Shown: positions 25,652 to 35,897, counted from the first letter of the stretch. The stretch: 64,000 nucleotides of DNA from an uncultured Acetatifactor sp. (GCA_910587555.1 CAJULV010000001.1:19142-83141), one strand, 5' to 3'. The notes: a model not told the origin generated them from the sequence alone. Translations and numbers: made by a program.

Positions 25652-28051
25652 ATGCGTTACGGACATTTTGACAATGAAAAGAGGGAATATGTGATTGACA
25701 GGGTCGATATTCCCACATCCTGGACCAATTATCTCGGGGTGGAGGATACCTGTGCGGTGGTAAACCACACCGCCGGCGGATATTTGTTTTATAAGACGCC
25801 GGAATATCACAGAATTACCCGCTTCCACGGAAACAGTATCCCGATGGACAGGCCTGGGCACTATGTGTACATCCGGGATGACGAGAGCCGGGATTATTGG
25901 AGCGTTTCCTGGCAGCCGGTAGGCAAACCGCTGGAAGAGGCAGATTACAAATGTATTCATGGCATGTCTTATTCCAGGTATATGTGTGACTACAATAAAA
26001 TCAAGGCGGAACAGACACTGGTAATCCCGCTGGGGGATGCCGTGGAATTGTGGGATGTGAAGATTAAAAATGAGGATGACAGGCCCAGGGCGCTGAGCGT
26101 CTATTCCTATTGTGAGTTTTCCTTCCACCACATCGCGTTTGACAATCAGAACTTTCAGATGAGCATGTACTGCTCCGGTTCCACTTACGAAGACGGAATC
26201 ATTGAGTATGACCTGTTCTATGAACAGTTCGGATTCCAGTATTTTACCGCAAACTTTGAGCCGGACGGATTTGACTGCCTGCGCGACAGGTTCATCGGGG
26301 CGTACCGGAGCGAAAACAATCCCATAGCCGTGGAACAGGGGGCGTGCAGCGGAAGCTTTGAGAAGGGGAATAATCACTGCGGCTCCCTTCAAAAGAAAGT
26401 GGTGCTGCAGCCGGGCGAAGAAATCCGCCTGGTGTTCATGCTCGGCGAGGGCGGCAGGGAAGTCGGAAGAAAGATGCGGGACAAATACGCATGTCCGGAA
26501 ACCGTTGACCGGGTATATGCGGATTTGCGGAATTTCTGGGAGACAAAGTGCCGGAAGCTTCAGATTCAGACACCGAATGAGAACATGAATACGCTTCTGA
26601 ATACATGGACGCTTTATCAATCGGAAATTAACGTCATGTTCTCCAGGTTTGCGTCCTTTATCGAAGTCGGCGGGAGAGTGGGCCTCGGCTACAGGGATAC
26701 GGCACAGGATGCAATGACAATCCCGCATTCGAATCCGAAAAAGTGCAAACAGCGTATTGTGGAGCTGCTCCGCGGGCTGGTGTCTTCAGGATATGGGCTG
26801 CATCTGTTCCAGCCGGAATGGTTTGACCCGGAGGATAAGGGGGAAGAGCCTTTCAAGTCGCCCACCGTTATACCCAAGGCGGATAAAAATTCTATCATCC
26901 ACGGGCTGGAGGATACTTGCTCGGACGACGCGCTGTGGCTGGTGCCCTCTATTGTAGAGTACATCAAGGAGACGGGAGAGTTCCAGTTCCTGGACGAGGT
27001 GATTACCTACGCCGATAAGGGGGAGGGAACGGTTTATGAGCATATGGTGAAGATTCTGGATTTCTCCGCGGAGCAAATCGGCGCCCATGGTGTGTGCAAG
27101 GGACTTCGTGCGGACTGGAATGACTGCCTGAACCTGGGAGGCGGCGAGAGCGCCATGGTTTCTTTCCTGCATTATTGGGCAATACGGAACTTTATTGAAG
27201 TCGCCGAATACAAGAACCGCCGGGAGGATGTGGAAAAATACACGGCCATCATGGAAAAGATTGCGAAGACCGCTGAGGACGAGCTTTGGGACGGTGCATG
27301 GTATATCCGCGGGATTACGAAGAACGGCAAGAAAATAGGGACATCCGGGGACAGGGAAGGAAAAGTGCATTTGGAATCCAATTCCTGGGCAGTTGTTTCC
27401 GGTGCGGCTCCCTATGATAAGGCAGTCAGGGCCATGGATTCCGTGGACGAGTATCTCTATACGCCATATGGCCTGATGCTGAACGCACCGTCCTATACCG
27501 TGCCGGATGACGACATCGGTTTTGTGACGAGGGTGTATCCGGGCGTGAAGGAAAACGGAGCTGTATTCAGCCATCCGAATCCCTGGGCGTGGGTTGCCGA
27601 ATGTATGTTGGGCCGTGGTGACAGGGCAATGAAGTTCTATGACGCTTTGTGCCCCAGCCGCCAGAATGACATGATTGAAATCCGGGAAGCAGAGCCTTAT
27701 TCCTACTGCCAGTTTATTATGGGAAAGGACCATACAGCACACGGGCGGGCAAGACACCCGTTTATGACGGGAAGCGGCGGCTGGTCTTACTTTGCGGCTA
27801 CCAGGTACATTCTCGGCATTCGTCCGCAGTTTGACCATCTTGAAATAGACCCCTGTATTCCGGCAGACTGGAAAGCTTTCGAGGCCACGAGGGAGTGGCG
27901 CGGCGTAGAATACCGCATTCAGGTGGAGAATCCGGAAGGCGTCATGAAAGGGGTAAAGGAATACTGGATGGACGGCGTGAAGGTAGACCGGATCCCGCTT
28001 GCGGAAAGCGGCAGAGTACATGAAATAAAGGTAGTTATGGGGCATTCCTGA
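25652..28051 (+). CDS. chbP: GH94 N,N'-diacetylchitobiose phosphorylase
   Basis: The product has 799 residues, full length for GH94. The enzyme splits N,N'-diacetylchitobiose with phosphate into GlcNAc-1-phosphate and GlcNAc in the cytoplasm. From memory the sequence follows the Vibrio enzyme very closely, starting with YGHFDNEKREYVI, DRPGHYVYIRDD and SRFASFIEVGGRVGLGYRD, the general-acid region GLRADWNDCLNLGG (catalytic Asp near residue 491), and C-terminal ENGAVFSHPNPWAWVAE and SYCQFIMGKDH. No signal peptide is present. The ribosome site is GAGG, about 10 nt away. A related GH94 specificity (cellobiose) is less likely because the blocks above are of the chitobiose type. The next gene encodes the mutase expected to use its product. 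Confidence 0.88.
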   Translation: MRYGHFDNEKREYVIDRVDIPTSWTNYLGVEDTCAVVNHTAGGYLFYKTPEYHRITRFHGNSIPMDRPGHYVYIRDDESRDYWSVSWQPVGKPLEEADYKCIHGMSYSRYMCDYNKIKAEQTLVIPLGDAVELWDVKIKNEDDRPRALSVYSYCEFSFHHIAFDNQNFQMSMYCSGSTYEDGIIEYDLFYEQFGFQYFTANFEPDGFDCLRDRFIGAYRSENNPIAVEQGACSGSFEKGNNHCGSLQKKVVLQPGEEIRLVFMLGEGGREVGRKMRDKYACPETVDRVYADLRNFWETKCRKLQIQTPNENMNTLLNTWTLYQSEINVMFSRFASFIEVGGRVGLGYRDTAQDAMTIPHSNPKKCKQRIVELLRGLVSSGYGLHLFQPEWFDPEDKGEEPFKSPTVIPKADKNSIIHGLEDTCSDDALWLVPSIVEYIKETGEFQFLDEVITYADKGEGTVYEHMVKILDFSAEQIGAHGVCKGLRADWNDCLNLGGGESAMVSFLHYWAIRNFIEVAEYKNRREDVEKYTAIMEKIAKTAEDELWDGAWYIRGITKNGKKIGTSGDREGKVHLESNSWAVVSGAAPYDKAVRAMDSVDEYLYTPYGLMLNAPSYTVPDDDIGFVTRVYPGVKENGAVFSHPNPWAWVAECMLGRGDRAMKFYDALCPSRQNDMIEIREAEPYSYCQFIMGKDHTAHGRARHPFMTGSGGWSYFAATRYILGIRPQFDHLEIDPCIPADWKAFEATREWRGVEYRIQVENPEGVMKGVKEYWMDGVKVDRIPLAESGRVHEIKVVMGHS

Positions 28052-28122
28052 CGTCGCTGATGCCGAAGCCGGCATAACAGGAAGTATGGAAAATAGTTGG
28101 AATAAGGAGAGAGGGACACCAT

Positions 28123-29562
28123 ATGATTCAGTTTGGAACCGGCGGCTGGAGAGCCGTCATAGGAGAAGAATTCACCAAGGCGAATATACAGATTCTTGCC
28201 AAGGCAATGGCGTGGAAAATGAAGGCAGAGGGTGTGGCGGATAAGGGGATTGTGATTGGATATGACCGCCGGTTTCTGTCCAAGGAGACCATTTACTGGT
28301 CCTGTGAAGTGTGGGCGAAGGAAGGAATCAAAACCTGGTTCGTCAACCGTTCCGTACCTACGCCGCTGATCATGTTCTACGTGATGAAGCATGATTTTCC
28401 ATATGGGATGATGGTTACGGCAAGCCATAACCCGTCGCTTTACAACGGCATTAAAGTGTTTACCGCAGGCGGGCGCGATGCAAATGAAGAAGTGACGAAG
28501 GACATTGAGCGTTACATTGAGAAGGTGGAGGAAGCCTGCCGCAACGAACCCATAGAAACCATTCGCTATGAAGAAGCACTGGCGGCGGGGATGGTGGTGG
28601 AGTTCTGCCCGCTGAACGAATATCTGGATAACATTATCGGAAATATTAATATGCAGGCAATCCGGGACGCGGCGCTTCATGTGGTTCTGGATCCCATGTA
28701 CGGTGTAAGCCAGACCTCCCTGAAAACGATTCTTGTGACGGCGCGGTGCGATTTGGATATCATCAATGAGAGACACGACACCTTATTCGGAGGTAAGCTC
28801 CCGGCGCCTACAAATACAACTCTGCGTGCGCTGCAGACATATGTAATCGACTATAACTGCGACATAGGCCTTGCGACTGACGGAGATGCGGACAGGATTG
28901 GCGTGGTTGACGATACAGGAAGATTCCTGCATCCCAACGATATTCTGGTTCTGCTGTATTATTACCTGCTGAAGTATAAGGGATGGAAAGGACCCGTCGT
29001 GCGGAATATCGGTACCACCCATGTGCTTGATAAGGTGGCGGAGAGCTTCGGCGAAAAATGCTATGAGGTTCCCGTGGGATTTAAGCATATTTCGGCGAAA
29101 ATGCAGGAGACAAACGCATTGCTTGGAGGGGAATCCTCCGGGGGACTCACGGTACGCGGCCATATAAACGGAAAGGACGGCGTCTATGCCGCTGCGCTTC
29201 TTGTGGAAATGCTTGCGGTGACAGGAGAAAAGATGTCTGAAATCGCCGAGAACATCAGAAAGGAATACGGTTCCATTTTTATGGAGGAGCGTTCCTACAA
29301 GTTCACGGAGGAGAAGAAGGCGGAAATTTACCACATCCTGCAGGAGGAAAGGAGAGTACCCGAACTGCCCTTCGAGGTGGACAAGGTATCCTATATGGAT
29401 GGCAGCAAGGTATATTTCAAAAACGGCGGCTGGGTATTGGCCCGTTTCTCCGGAACGGAACCGCTGCTGCGTATTTTCTGTGAGATGCCTACTGACGAAG
29501 CGGCTAAGACAGTAAGTAATTTGTATGAGGAATTTCTCAATCTGCCGGCTAAGTCTCATTGA
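28123..29562 (+). CDS. Phosphohexomutase (phosphoacetylglucosamine/phosphoglucomutase type)
   Basis: The product has 479 residues in the four-domain alpha-D-phosphohexomutase fold. The phospho-serine loop is TASHNPSLYNGIK, the metal loop is DGDADRIG, the sugar-binding loop is GGESSGG and the phosphate loop is RFSGTEPLLRIF, all intact. Such enzymes interconvert 1-phospho and 6-phospho sugars. Its place 71 bp behind the chitobiose phosphorylase, with its own ribosome site, suggests it turns GlcNAc-1-phosphate into GlcNAc-6-phosphate for entry into amino-sugar catabolism. The family alone does not tell glucose from GlcNAc specificity. It is the last gene before the terminator at 29700. Confidence 0.87.
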   Translation: MIQFGTGGWRAVIGEEFTKANIQILAKAMAWKMKAEGVADKGIVIGYDRRFLSKETIYWSCEVWAKEGIKTWFVNRSVPTPLIMFYVMKHDFPYGMMVTASHNPSLYNGIKVFTAGGRDANEEVTKDIERYIEKVEEACRNEPIETIRYEEALAAGMVVEFCPLNEYLDNIIGNINMQAIRDAALHVVLDPMYGVSQTSLKTILVTARCDLDIINERHDTLFGGKLPAPTNTTLRALQTYVIDYNCDIGLATDGDADRIGVVDDTGRFLHPNDILVLLYYYLLKYKGWKGPVVRNIGTTHVLDKVAESFGEKCYEVPVGFKHISAKMQETNALLGGESSGGLTVRGHINGKDGVYAAALLVEMLAVTGEKMSEIAENIRKEYGSIFMEERSYKFTEEKKAEIYHILQEERRVPELPFEVDKVSYMDGSKVYFKNGGWVLARFSGTEPLLRIFCEMPTDEAAKTVSNLYEEFLNLPAKSH

Positions 29563-29617
29563 TGTACCGGGTGTGATATCCTGCCATCAGGGGTGAGAAT
29601 AGGCTGAATCTGCCGGG

Positions 29618-29725
29618 GGGATGCATGTGGCCGCGTGAGGCCCGCATCCCTTCCGGACTGCAGAGAAGTCCTACATAATGGTTTGAATAAGATTTCCGGC
29701 TGCGGGTAGATACCGCAGTTTTTTT
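29618..29725 (+). terminator. Hairpins and terminator after the phosphorylase operon
   Basis: A first hairpin pairs GGGATGC (near 29618) with GCATCCC (near 29644-29650). A second, CTGCGG (29700-29705) with CCGCAG (29713-29718), is followed by TTTTTTT and is a clear rho-independent terminator. The 360-bp gap to the next gene holds these and the promoter at 29839. Confidence 0.85.
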
Positions 29726-29838
29726 GTGCAGGCCCGTGCGGCGGAAGTTTGCCGGTATATCTGCCGGTACCTGCGGAACGCCTTTGCCGTGGAAAACCGA
29801 TGGGGGCTTTACAGGTAAAAATTAGTGGTAAGTACTTC

Positions 29839-29867
29839 TTGCTATTTCGTTAGGGGATTGCTATAAT
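29839..29867 (+). promoter_or_regulatory. Promoter of the large surface protein
   Basis: TTGCTA (29839-29844) and TATAAT (29862-29867) with 17-bp spacing, about 57 bp before the start codon. Confidence 0.78.
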
Positions 29868-29924
29868 GAGGCAGTGGAGCAGGTAATTGTATCCCGAATA
29901 TGAAAAGGAGAAGGAGAGAAACGT

Positions 29925-32900
29925 ATGAATGTATGGAAAAGCAGAATCAAGCGGACTCTGGCGTTGGCGCTGGCGCTGGCTCTGGTCTGCAGCGGGACAA
30001 ACCATATGATGCTGTACGCAGCGGAAGACGGTGAGGAATACTGCGCAGAGAATGCCGCTGAAGGCCGAACATCAGAGGACAGCGTTTCGGACGACAGTAT
30101 TTCCGACGGAGATTACTCCCGGGAAGAGGCTTTGGAGGACGGTATTTCAGATGAAGCGCTTTTGCAGGAGCCGTCATCGGATGAGAGTGTTCCCGGTGGG
30201 GAAACATCCGGGATAGCGGGAGAGGAAGACACCGTTTCCGGCGGAGATGCATTTGAAAATGAAGTACTCGGGGGGGCAGATCAGCCCGGGAAGGAGCCGG
30301 AAAACGAAATTAAGCCGGAATTAATTGAAGAAACGCTGGATCTGAGCGACTGGGTTTTCCAGGAAGGCGGAATGCGCGTTTGGCCGGACGAATCCGCGTC
30401 GGTGTTTTCACTGGATGGGGAATCGGCTGCACAGGCAGGAGCGGATCTGGAAGGTGCAATGCAGGCGGTCGTAGCGGCACTGCAGAACTGGCAGGCCCAA
30501 ATTGACATTAGCAGTTATAACATCAGTAGAAGCGAGATAGCTGCTTTTGGTATAGCGGTGGCTAACCGGAATCCGGACCTGTTTTATATTACCGGAGCTA
30601 TAAAATATTCTTATAATCCGTCAAATAATATGGTATCGGAGGTTACGTTTACCATTGACAGCCAATATACCGCAGAGCATGCCCGGATATACCAGGAAGC
30701 GGTGAGCAGGGCTTACAGTGAGGCAATTCCAAATGAAGCCGGCATGACACAGGCTCAGAAGGCAAGAGCGCTTCATGATTATCTTGCGCAGCACATGTAT
30801 TATGATGGTACGCTTAAGAAACATAATGCCTACAATGCCCTGGTTGAAGGAACGGCAGTTTGCCAGGGATACAGTCTGGCATACGCAGCGTTGCTGAAAA
30901 GAGCCGGTATTGCGTTTGATTATTGCACAAGCGATCCCATGAACCATATGTGGAATTATGTGTACATTGACGGCGCATGGTATCATGTGGATGTGACATG
31001 GGATGATCCCGTTCCGGATCGGGTTGGGTATGTTAGCCATAATTATTTCCTGTGCAGTGATGACCAGATGAATGAAGGGGAAGATGGGCATTATGACTGG
31101 GTAAGCGGACGCAGCTGTACAAGCACGGCCTATGACAATGCATATTGGAAGGACTTGGGAGGTAATGATCCGCTTTCAGCGATCTTTTACGTTGACGGCA
31201 GTGAATATTATCTTCGTGCGGAGGGTGAATATCCCAACCGTACGCTTTCGGTTATGAAACGCAGCGGCACAGCAGAGGAGAAGGCTTGCACCGTATCCGG
31301 CGTATGGATGACATCAGATGGGGGTTATAATAATAGCGGGCTTTTTTCCAGGCTTTCGTTTTATAACGGATTTTTCTATTTTAATAATGCCAAGAATATA
31401 TACAGATGGCAGCCCGGCAGTACTCAGCCGGCAGTGATTTACACTTATGACGGAAGCGGCTCAATCTATGGTTCGTTCGTATGTAACGACCAGATTACCA
31501 TGGAAACGGCAGACAGCGCTAGCGAGGAGCAGAAAACAATAACAACGATGCCTTTGCCTAAAAAAGAAACGGGCATCATTACAAATAAAGCAAACGGTGG
31601 TTATGTGACAGCGTATGAGTACAGCAAGGCGGCAATTGCCGAACCGCAGGCCGCCCAATTTGAGACGAACGCGGGTACTATCACATTTGAATGGTACAAA
31701 GAAAGCGTGGCAGCGGGTAACAGGCTGAATTCCGCACCTTCTGATGCGGGAAGCTATGTTTTGCGCGCCGCGGCAGCAGAGACAGCCGATTATACGGCAG
31801 CCGTGCTTGATTTAAAAGTAACGATCGTTCCCAGGAAAGTGGCGATTACCGTTAGTGCAGAGGATAAGGTGTATGACGGTACGGACAAAGCGAAGGTAAC
31901 TGCTGCCATAGCAGGAGGCGTACTCAGCGGGGACAATGTCAGTATCGCAAATCCGGAAGGGACTTTTTCGGATAAGAATGTGGGAGAAAAGAAAACCGTA
32001 AATCTCACGGGCGGAAAACTGGAAGGAACGGCCGCGGCGAATTATACCATGGACATGCCTACCACTACGACGGCAAGCATCAAGGCCAGGCCGATTACTG
32101 TTCAGGCGGAAGACAAGTCAATGATTTACGGCGAAGCAGAACCGGCACTTACCTATATAATCGCTTCAGATACACCGTTGGTTACCGGTGACAGGCTGAC
32201 AGGCGAATTACAAAGAGACGCGGGCGGAAATGCAGGCACTTACAATATTACCCAGGGCACCCTTACAAATAATAACAATTCGAATTACAGTATTACGTTT
32301 ATAAAGGGTACATTTACTGTTCATCCTGCAGAATATGAAGTACTGGCAAAAACGCCCCAGAGTATTTTTGAGGGTACAGGTTCTTTTGAGGAACCCGTTG
32401 CCAGAGTGAAGAACAGTCATGCGCAGGTACCCGGAAATTTTGCTTACACATATGCCGGAAAGCCCTACACATATGAAGAACTGACAGCTGAACTGAAGAA
32501 GCTGCCGGCAGATGAAAGCGTGGAGGTCTCTTATCAATTTACGCCTGCCGACAGTAGGAACTACAAGGTAAGCGGATCGAATACAGGTATTGTCAGCATT
32601 GATGTGAGAGATATTCAATTTGTTGTGGGGGGAGCGGCAGGACCGTCAGCCACTTCTGAAAACGCGGTAATTCTCAAGGAATTTCCTGTTTATGGAGATA
32701 CATGGGAGGAAATCGTACAGCTGAAGAACCTGACGGCAAATGCCGGAGCGCAGACAGACAGCAATCAGGATCATTTTAAACTGAATGTAAGCGGTCTGCC
32801 TGATGCAGGAAGACAGACCTATCAGGTTCTGTATAACGGCACGCTGAACGGTAAGCAGTATACGAATAAGTTAGTTTTCTCTGACGTTGTGGAAGTTGGT

Positions 32901-34943
32901 AAGAAAGAAATCACGGTATCGGCCGGCAGCTATAAGGTGAGTAAAGTCTACGACGGCGGCACCGGTGCCGGGAAGGGCGTGGGAACCCTGGCGGTTTCGG
33001 GAATTGTGGCTTCCGATACCGGGGTGAACGTGTCGGTAAGCCTGATAGAAGATTACGGAAACGCAAATGTAGGAGGCCAGGGTTCCGTGAATGTTTCTCT
33101 GGTTTTAAACGGCGATGCGAAGGGAAATTATATTCTGAAAACCACAGAACTGGAGGTTCCCTGTGAAATTATTCCGAAGACGGTAGTACCCGTACTGGAA
33201 GTGACAGGTGCTTATACGTATTCCGGAACTGCCATTATTCCGGAATTTACGGTAAAGGTTGAGGGCCAAACGCTGACGGATAGGGATTATATCGCAGAAT
33301 TGACTGATAACATCAACGCCGGTAAGGGAAAAGTGAAAGTCAGTCCAAAGCCCGGAAGCAATTATACATGGGCGGTTCCGGCAGAAGCGGAATTTACCAT
33401 CGAAAAGGCCGTTTATGACGGAATTGCCGAGGGAGGCGTAAAAGCAAGTTTCGGAAAAGAAACAACATATCATCTGGCAGCTTTCCTGGCGGAGGGATAT
33501 GAACTGGGAGACATTCAGGTGGAGGACAATGATGCCATCCTGGAAGGAACGCCCGTAATAAAGGAAGGAAAATTATTTTTCAAGCTGGTTGATGACATCG
33601 TAAAGATTGGTAAGACCGCAGTAGTGCGTATTCCCGTTATCAGTGCAAGGAACTATTATCCCTATGATGTTCTGGTTACGGTGGAAATGACCGATAAGCT
33701 GACCCAGACGGAATTCCGGTTTGCGGAGGCGAAGGTTACAAAAGAGTATGGGAATGACAAATTTACGATGCCGGCTGCAGGGGCGGCTGAAGGCAGTGCA
33801 ATAACTTATACCAGCAGCAATAGGGATGTAGCGGTGGTAGACGGTTCCGGCCAGGTGCAGATTCTTGCTGTGGGAGAAACGGTAATTACAGCCATTGCAT
33901 CGGAAACGGATGATTATAATGCCGCCGAGGCCTCCTATACGCTCACTGTGCTGCCCAGGAAATTAAGCTGGGATATCAGCGGACTGGAAGCAGTGGACAG
34001 GCAGGGAAGCATTACCGATAAGAAAGCCAGCCTTTACGGCGAACTGAAGGTTGACGGGATTGTGGCATCCGATGGGGATGATGTGTTCTTCAAATGTACT
34101 GCCGACCGTTTAGCCGGCGAATATGATACCGTGGAACCGGGTAAAAGAACGGTTGTTCTTTCATGGGCTGACCCGAAGAATCCGGTTGCTCTTGAAGGAG
34201 ACGGGGCAGGAAACTATGTGCTGCCCGACGGGCTGCCTGTACTGACCGGAAAAATCAACGCAGTCAGCAAAGTACCTGTGACGCTGCCGGGAAGCAGTGA
34301 TGATGTAAGTTATGTCCTGGAAGTGGAAGAAGGTATTTCGGTAGTACCCGAGGCTTTGAGGAATATGGAAGAACTGAATACACCATCCAAAATGGACGCT
34401 TACATGAGATTGCTGATTCAGGAGCAGGCAAGTACCGTTCAGGACGGGAATATCAGGGTTTATGACATGGCGCTGATGGTAAGCAGGGATGGTGAGAAGT
34501 GGGAGCCGGTGACTGCGGAGAATTTCCCTGAAGAGGGGCTGACCATTACACTCCCTTATCCGGTGGGAACCGCTGCCGATACACATGACTTTTTTGCGAG
34601 CCATCTCTTTACCGTGGATATGAACGGTCACAAGGCTGGTGAAACGGAAAAGCCGCAGGTGACAAAAGGAGAGGCGGAATTCAGCTTTGTCGTGTACGGA
34701 TTATCTCCGATTTCCGTTGCTTGGCTCCGCGTCGAACCCGCGCCGGAGGAACCCACAACACCGGATAACCCGGGCGGATCGGAAAATACGGCAGATTCAG
34801 ACAATGCCCCGGGGACGGGGGTTCTCTCACCAAAGACCGGTGAGGAGACGGGAGACCTGCCCTATGGAATTTTGTTTGGAGGTTTTGCCGTAATGGCCGG
34901 CGGGATGTATGCCGTGCGGTGCAGAAGGGTGAAAAAGCAATAA
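29925..34943 (+). CDS. Cell-wall-anchored surface protein: transglutaminase plus MBG/YDG repeats
   Basis: The product has 1672 residues. Order: signal peptide (about 1-33, LALALALALVC); a very acidic Ser/Asp/Glu-rich stretch (34-150); a transglutaminase-like domain (about 240-390) with its triad visible as Cys313 in GTAVCQGYS, His341 in NHMWNYV and Asp356 in YHVDVTWDDP; then beta-rich repeats of YDG/MBG type from about 635 onward (DKVYDGTDKAKV, SMIYGEAEPALTY, SKVYDGG) and one Big2-like unit (ITYTSSNRDVAVVDGSG); a Pro/Glu/Thr linker; and an anchor SPKTGEE, hydrophobic span and RRVKKQ tail. SPKTG is an LPXTG variant used by sortases of clostridia. It probably acts at the cell surface as a protease, cross-linker or peptide-binding protein. 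No sortase gene is nearby. Confidence 0.88.
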   Translation: MNVWKSRIKRTLALALALALVCSGTNHMMLYAAEDGEEYCAENAAEGRTSEDSVSDDSISDGDYSREEALEDGISDEALLQEPSSDESVPGGETSGIAGEEDTVSGGDAFENEVLGGADQPGKEPENEIKPELIEETLDLSDWVFQEGGMRVWPDESASVFSLDGESAAQAGADLEGAMQAVVAALQNWQAQIDISSYNISRSEIAAFGIAVANRNPDLFYITGAIKYSYNPSNNMVSEVTFTIDSQYTAEHARIYQEAVSRAYSEAIPNEAGMTQAQKARALHDYLAQHMYYDGTLKKHNAYNALVEGTAVCQGYSLAYAALLKRAGIAFDYCTSDPMNHMWNYVYIDGAWYHVDVTWDDPVPDRVGYVSHNYFLCSDDQMNEGEDGHYDWVSGRSCTSTAYDNAYWKDLGGNDPLSAIFYVDGSEYYLRAEGEYPNRTLSVMKRSGTAEEKACTVSGVWMTSDGGYNNSGLFSRLSFYNGFFYFNNAKNIYRWQPGSTQPAVIYTYDGSGSIYGSFVCNDQITMETADSASEEQKTITTMPLPKKETGIITNKANGGYVTAYEYSKAAIAEPQAAQFETNAGTITFEWYKESVAAGNRLNSAPSDAGSYVLRAAAAETADYTAAVLDLKVTIVPRKVAITVSAEDKVYDGTDKAKVTAAIAGGVLSGDNVSIANPEGTFSDKNVGEKKTVNLTGGKLEGTAAANYTMDMPTTTTASIKARPITVQAEDKSMIYGEAEPALTYIIASDTPLVTGDRLTGELQRDAGGNAGTYNITQGTLTNNNNSNYSITFIKGTFTVHPAEYEVLAKTPQSIFEGTGSFEEPVARVKNSHAQVPGNFAYTYAGKPYTYEELTAELKKLPADESVEVSYQFTPADSRNYKVSGSNTGIVSIDVRDIQFVVGGAAGPSATSENAVILKEFPVYGDTWEEIVQLKNLTANAGAQTDSNQDHFKLNVSGLPDAGRQTYQVLYNGTLNGKQYTNKLVFSDVVEVGKKEITVSAGSYKVSKVYDGGTGAGKGVGTLAVSGIVASDTGVNVSVSLIEDYGNANVGGQGSVNVSLVLNGDAKGNYILKTTELEVPCEIIPKTVVPVLEVTGAYTYSGTAIIPEFTVKVEGQTLTDRDYIAELTDNINAGKGKVKVSPKPGSNYTWAVPAEAEFTIEKAVYDGIAEGGVKASFGKETTYHLAAFLAEGYELGDIQVEDNDAILEGTPVIKEGKLFFKLVDDIVKIGKTAVVRIPVISARNYYPYDVLVTVEMTDKLTQTEFRFAEAKVTKEYGNDKFTMPAAGAAEGSAITYTSSNRDVAVVDGSGQVQILAVGETVITAIASETDDYNAAEASYTLTVLPRKLSWDISGLEAVDRQGSITDKKASLYGELKVDGIVASDGDDVFFKCTADRLAGEYDTVEPGKRTVVLSWADPKNPVALEGDGAGNYVLPDGLPVLTGKINAVSKVPVTLPGSSDDVSYVLEVEEGISVVPEALRNMEELNTPSKMDAYMRLLIQEQASTVQDGNIRVYDMALMVSRDGEKWEPVTAENFPEEGLTITLPYPVGTAADTHDFFASHLFTVDMNGHKAGETEKPQVTKGEAEFSFVVYGLSPISVAWLRVEPAPEEPTTPDNPGGSENTADSDNAPGTGVLSPKTGEETGDLPYGILFGGFAVMAGGMYAVRCRRVKKQ

Positions 34944-34976
34944 AGAGGCAATAAAAAAGAAATCAAAATATAGCGG

Positions 34977-35026
34977 ATGCCGGAAGGCAGCAGGCTGTGG
35001 AATGGCCTGCTCCTTCCGGCATTTTC
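34977..35026 (+). terminator. Strong terminator after the surface protein
   Basis: A long stem pairs ATGCCGGAAGGCAGCAGGC (34977-34995) with GCCTGCTCCTTCCGGCAT (35005-35022) with one bulged base, followed by TTTT. It separates two convergent genes and may act in both directions. Confidence 0.88.
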
Positions 35027-35046
35027 GCTCTTATCATATGAGGGTT

Positions 35047-35817
35047 TTACAAATCCAGAAGCGCCACTTTCGGAGCCCTGGCCGTTACGGTCTGTTTCCG
35101 GTCATAGGTCAGGGGATTTCCCTGCAGATCGCCCGTTTTTCCGCCAGCCTCCTCCACAATCAAAGCGCCTGCAGCATAGTCCCAGGGGCAGAGGCTCAAT
35201 TCGAAGAAAAATTCCGCCCTGCCGCAGGCGACGGTACACAGGTCCAGGGCGGCGGAACCGCTGCGGCGAAGATCCTGCGCGCTGGCCATATAGCGGTAGG
35301 CTGTTTCAAAGGATTTTCGGGTCAACTCGGCCTGATAGGGAGCCGTGCCGAACAGGATGAGCCCTTCGGACAGTGTCCTGTCAGAGGTATGAATCCGTTC
35401 ATGATTCAGATAGGCGCCTTTTCCCTTTATGGCGTGGAAGGTTTCCTGCTGATAGGGATTGCAGACTACACCCAGTATGGGATAACCGTCCAGTGCCAGT
35501 GCCACGCTGATGCAGCTGGCATTGAACCCCCTGGTAAAATTGGCGGTGCCGTCGATGGGGTCTACGATAAAGGCGTAGCCGCCGGAGATATCCGTGCTGT
35601 CCATTTGGTCTTCCTCGCCCAGGAAAGCGGCTTCCGGCACCAACTCCAGCAGGTGTTCTTTCAGAATTTTCTGTATTCTGGAGTCGTAGTCAGTGACAAA
35701 GTTTCCTCTTCCTTCTTTTTGATGTATTTTTCCCCGCATATCCTCGGCGCCCATAAGGATAGTCCCGCATTCATGGACAATTTCCGTAATTTGTTGTAGT
35801 AAAATTTCTTCCTGCAT
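35047..35817 (-). CDS. Inositol monophosphatase family protein
   Basis: The product has 256 residues from the ATG ending at 35817, which follows AGGAGG by 4 nt; a GTG five codons earlier is inside the ribosome site region. The magnesium-dependent phosphatase motifs are GEED (LGEEDQMD), IVDPIDGTANF and the late WDYAAG (CPWDYAAGALIVEEAGG), all intact. Family members act on myo-inositol phosphates, 3'-phosphoadenosine 5'-phosphate or fructose 1,6-bisphosphate, and sequence alone does not choose. It is monocistronic, convergent with the surface protein, and has a consensus promoter upstream. Confidence 0.9.
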   Translation of the reverse strand: MQEEILLQQITEIVHECGTILMGAEDMRGKIHQKEGRGNFVTDYDSRIQKILKEHLLELVPEAAFLGEEDQMDSTDISGGYAFIVDPIDGTANFTRGFNASCISVALALDGYPILGVVCNPYQQETFHAIKGKGAYLNHERIHTSDRTLSEGLILFGTAPYQAELTRKSFETAYRYMASAQDLRRSGSAALDLCTVACGRAEFFFELSLCPWDYAAGALIVEEAGGKTGDLQGNPLTYDRKQTVTARAPKVALLDL

Positions 35818-35868
35818 ATGTCCTCCTGACACAAATTAGCTAAATTGCATTTGGGTAGAACCCTGTCC

Positions 35869-35897
35869 AGTATACCATTCCCAATGTGCCATGGCAA
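35869..35897 (-). promoter_or_regulatory. Promoter of the inositol-phosphatase-family gene
   Basis: On the minus strand TTGCCA (35897-35892) and TATACT (35874-35869) with 17-bp spacing. Confidence 0.72.
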
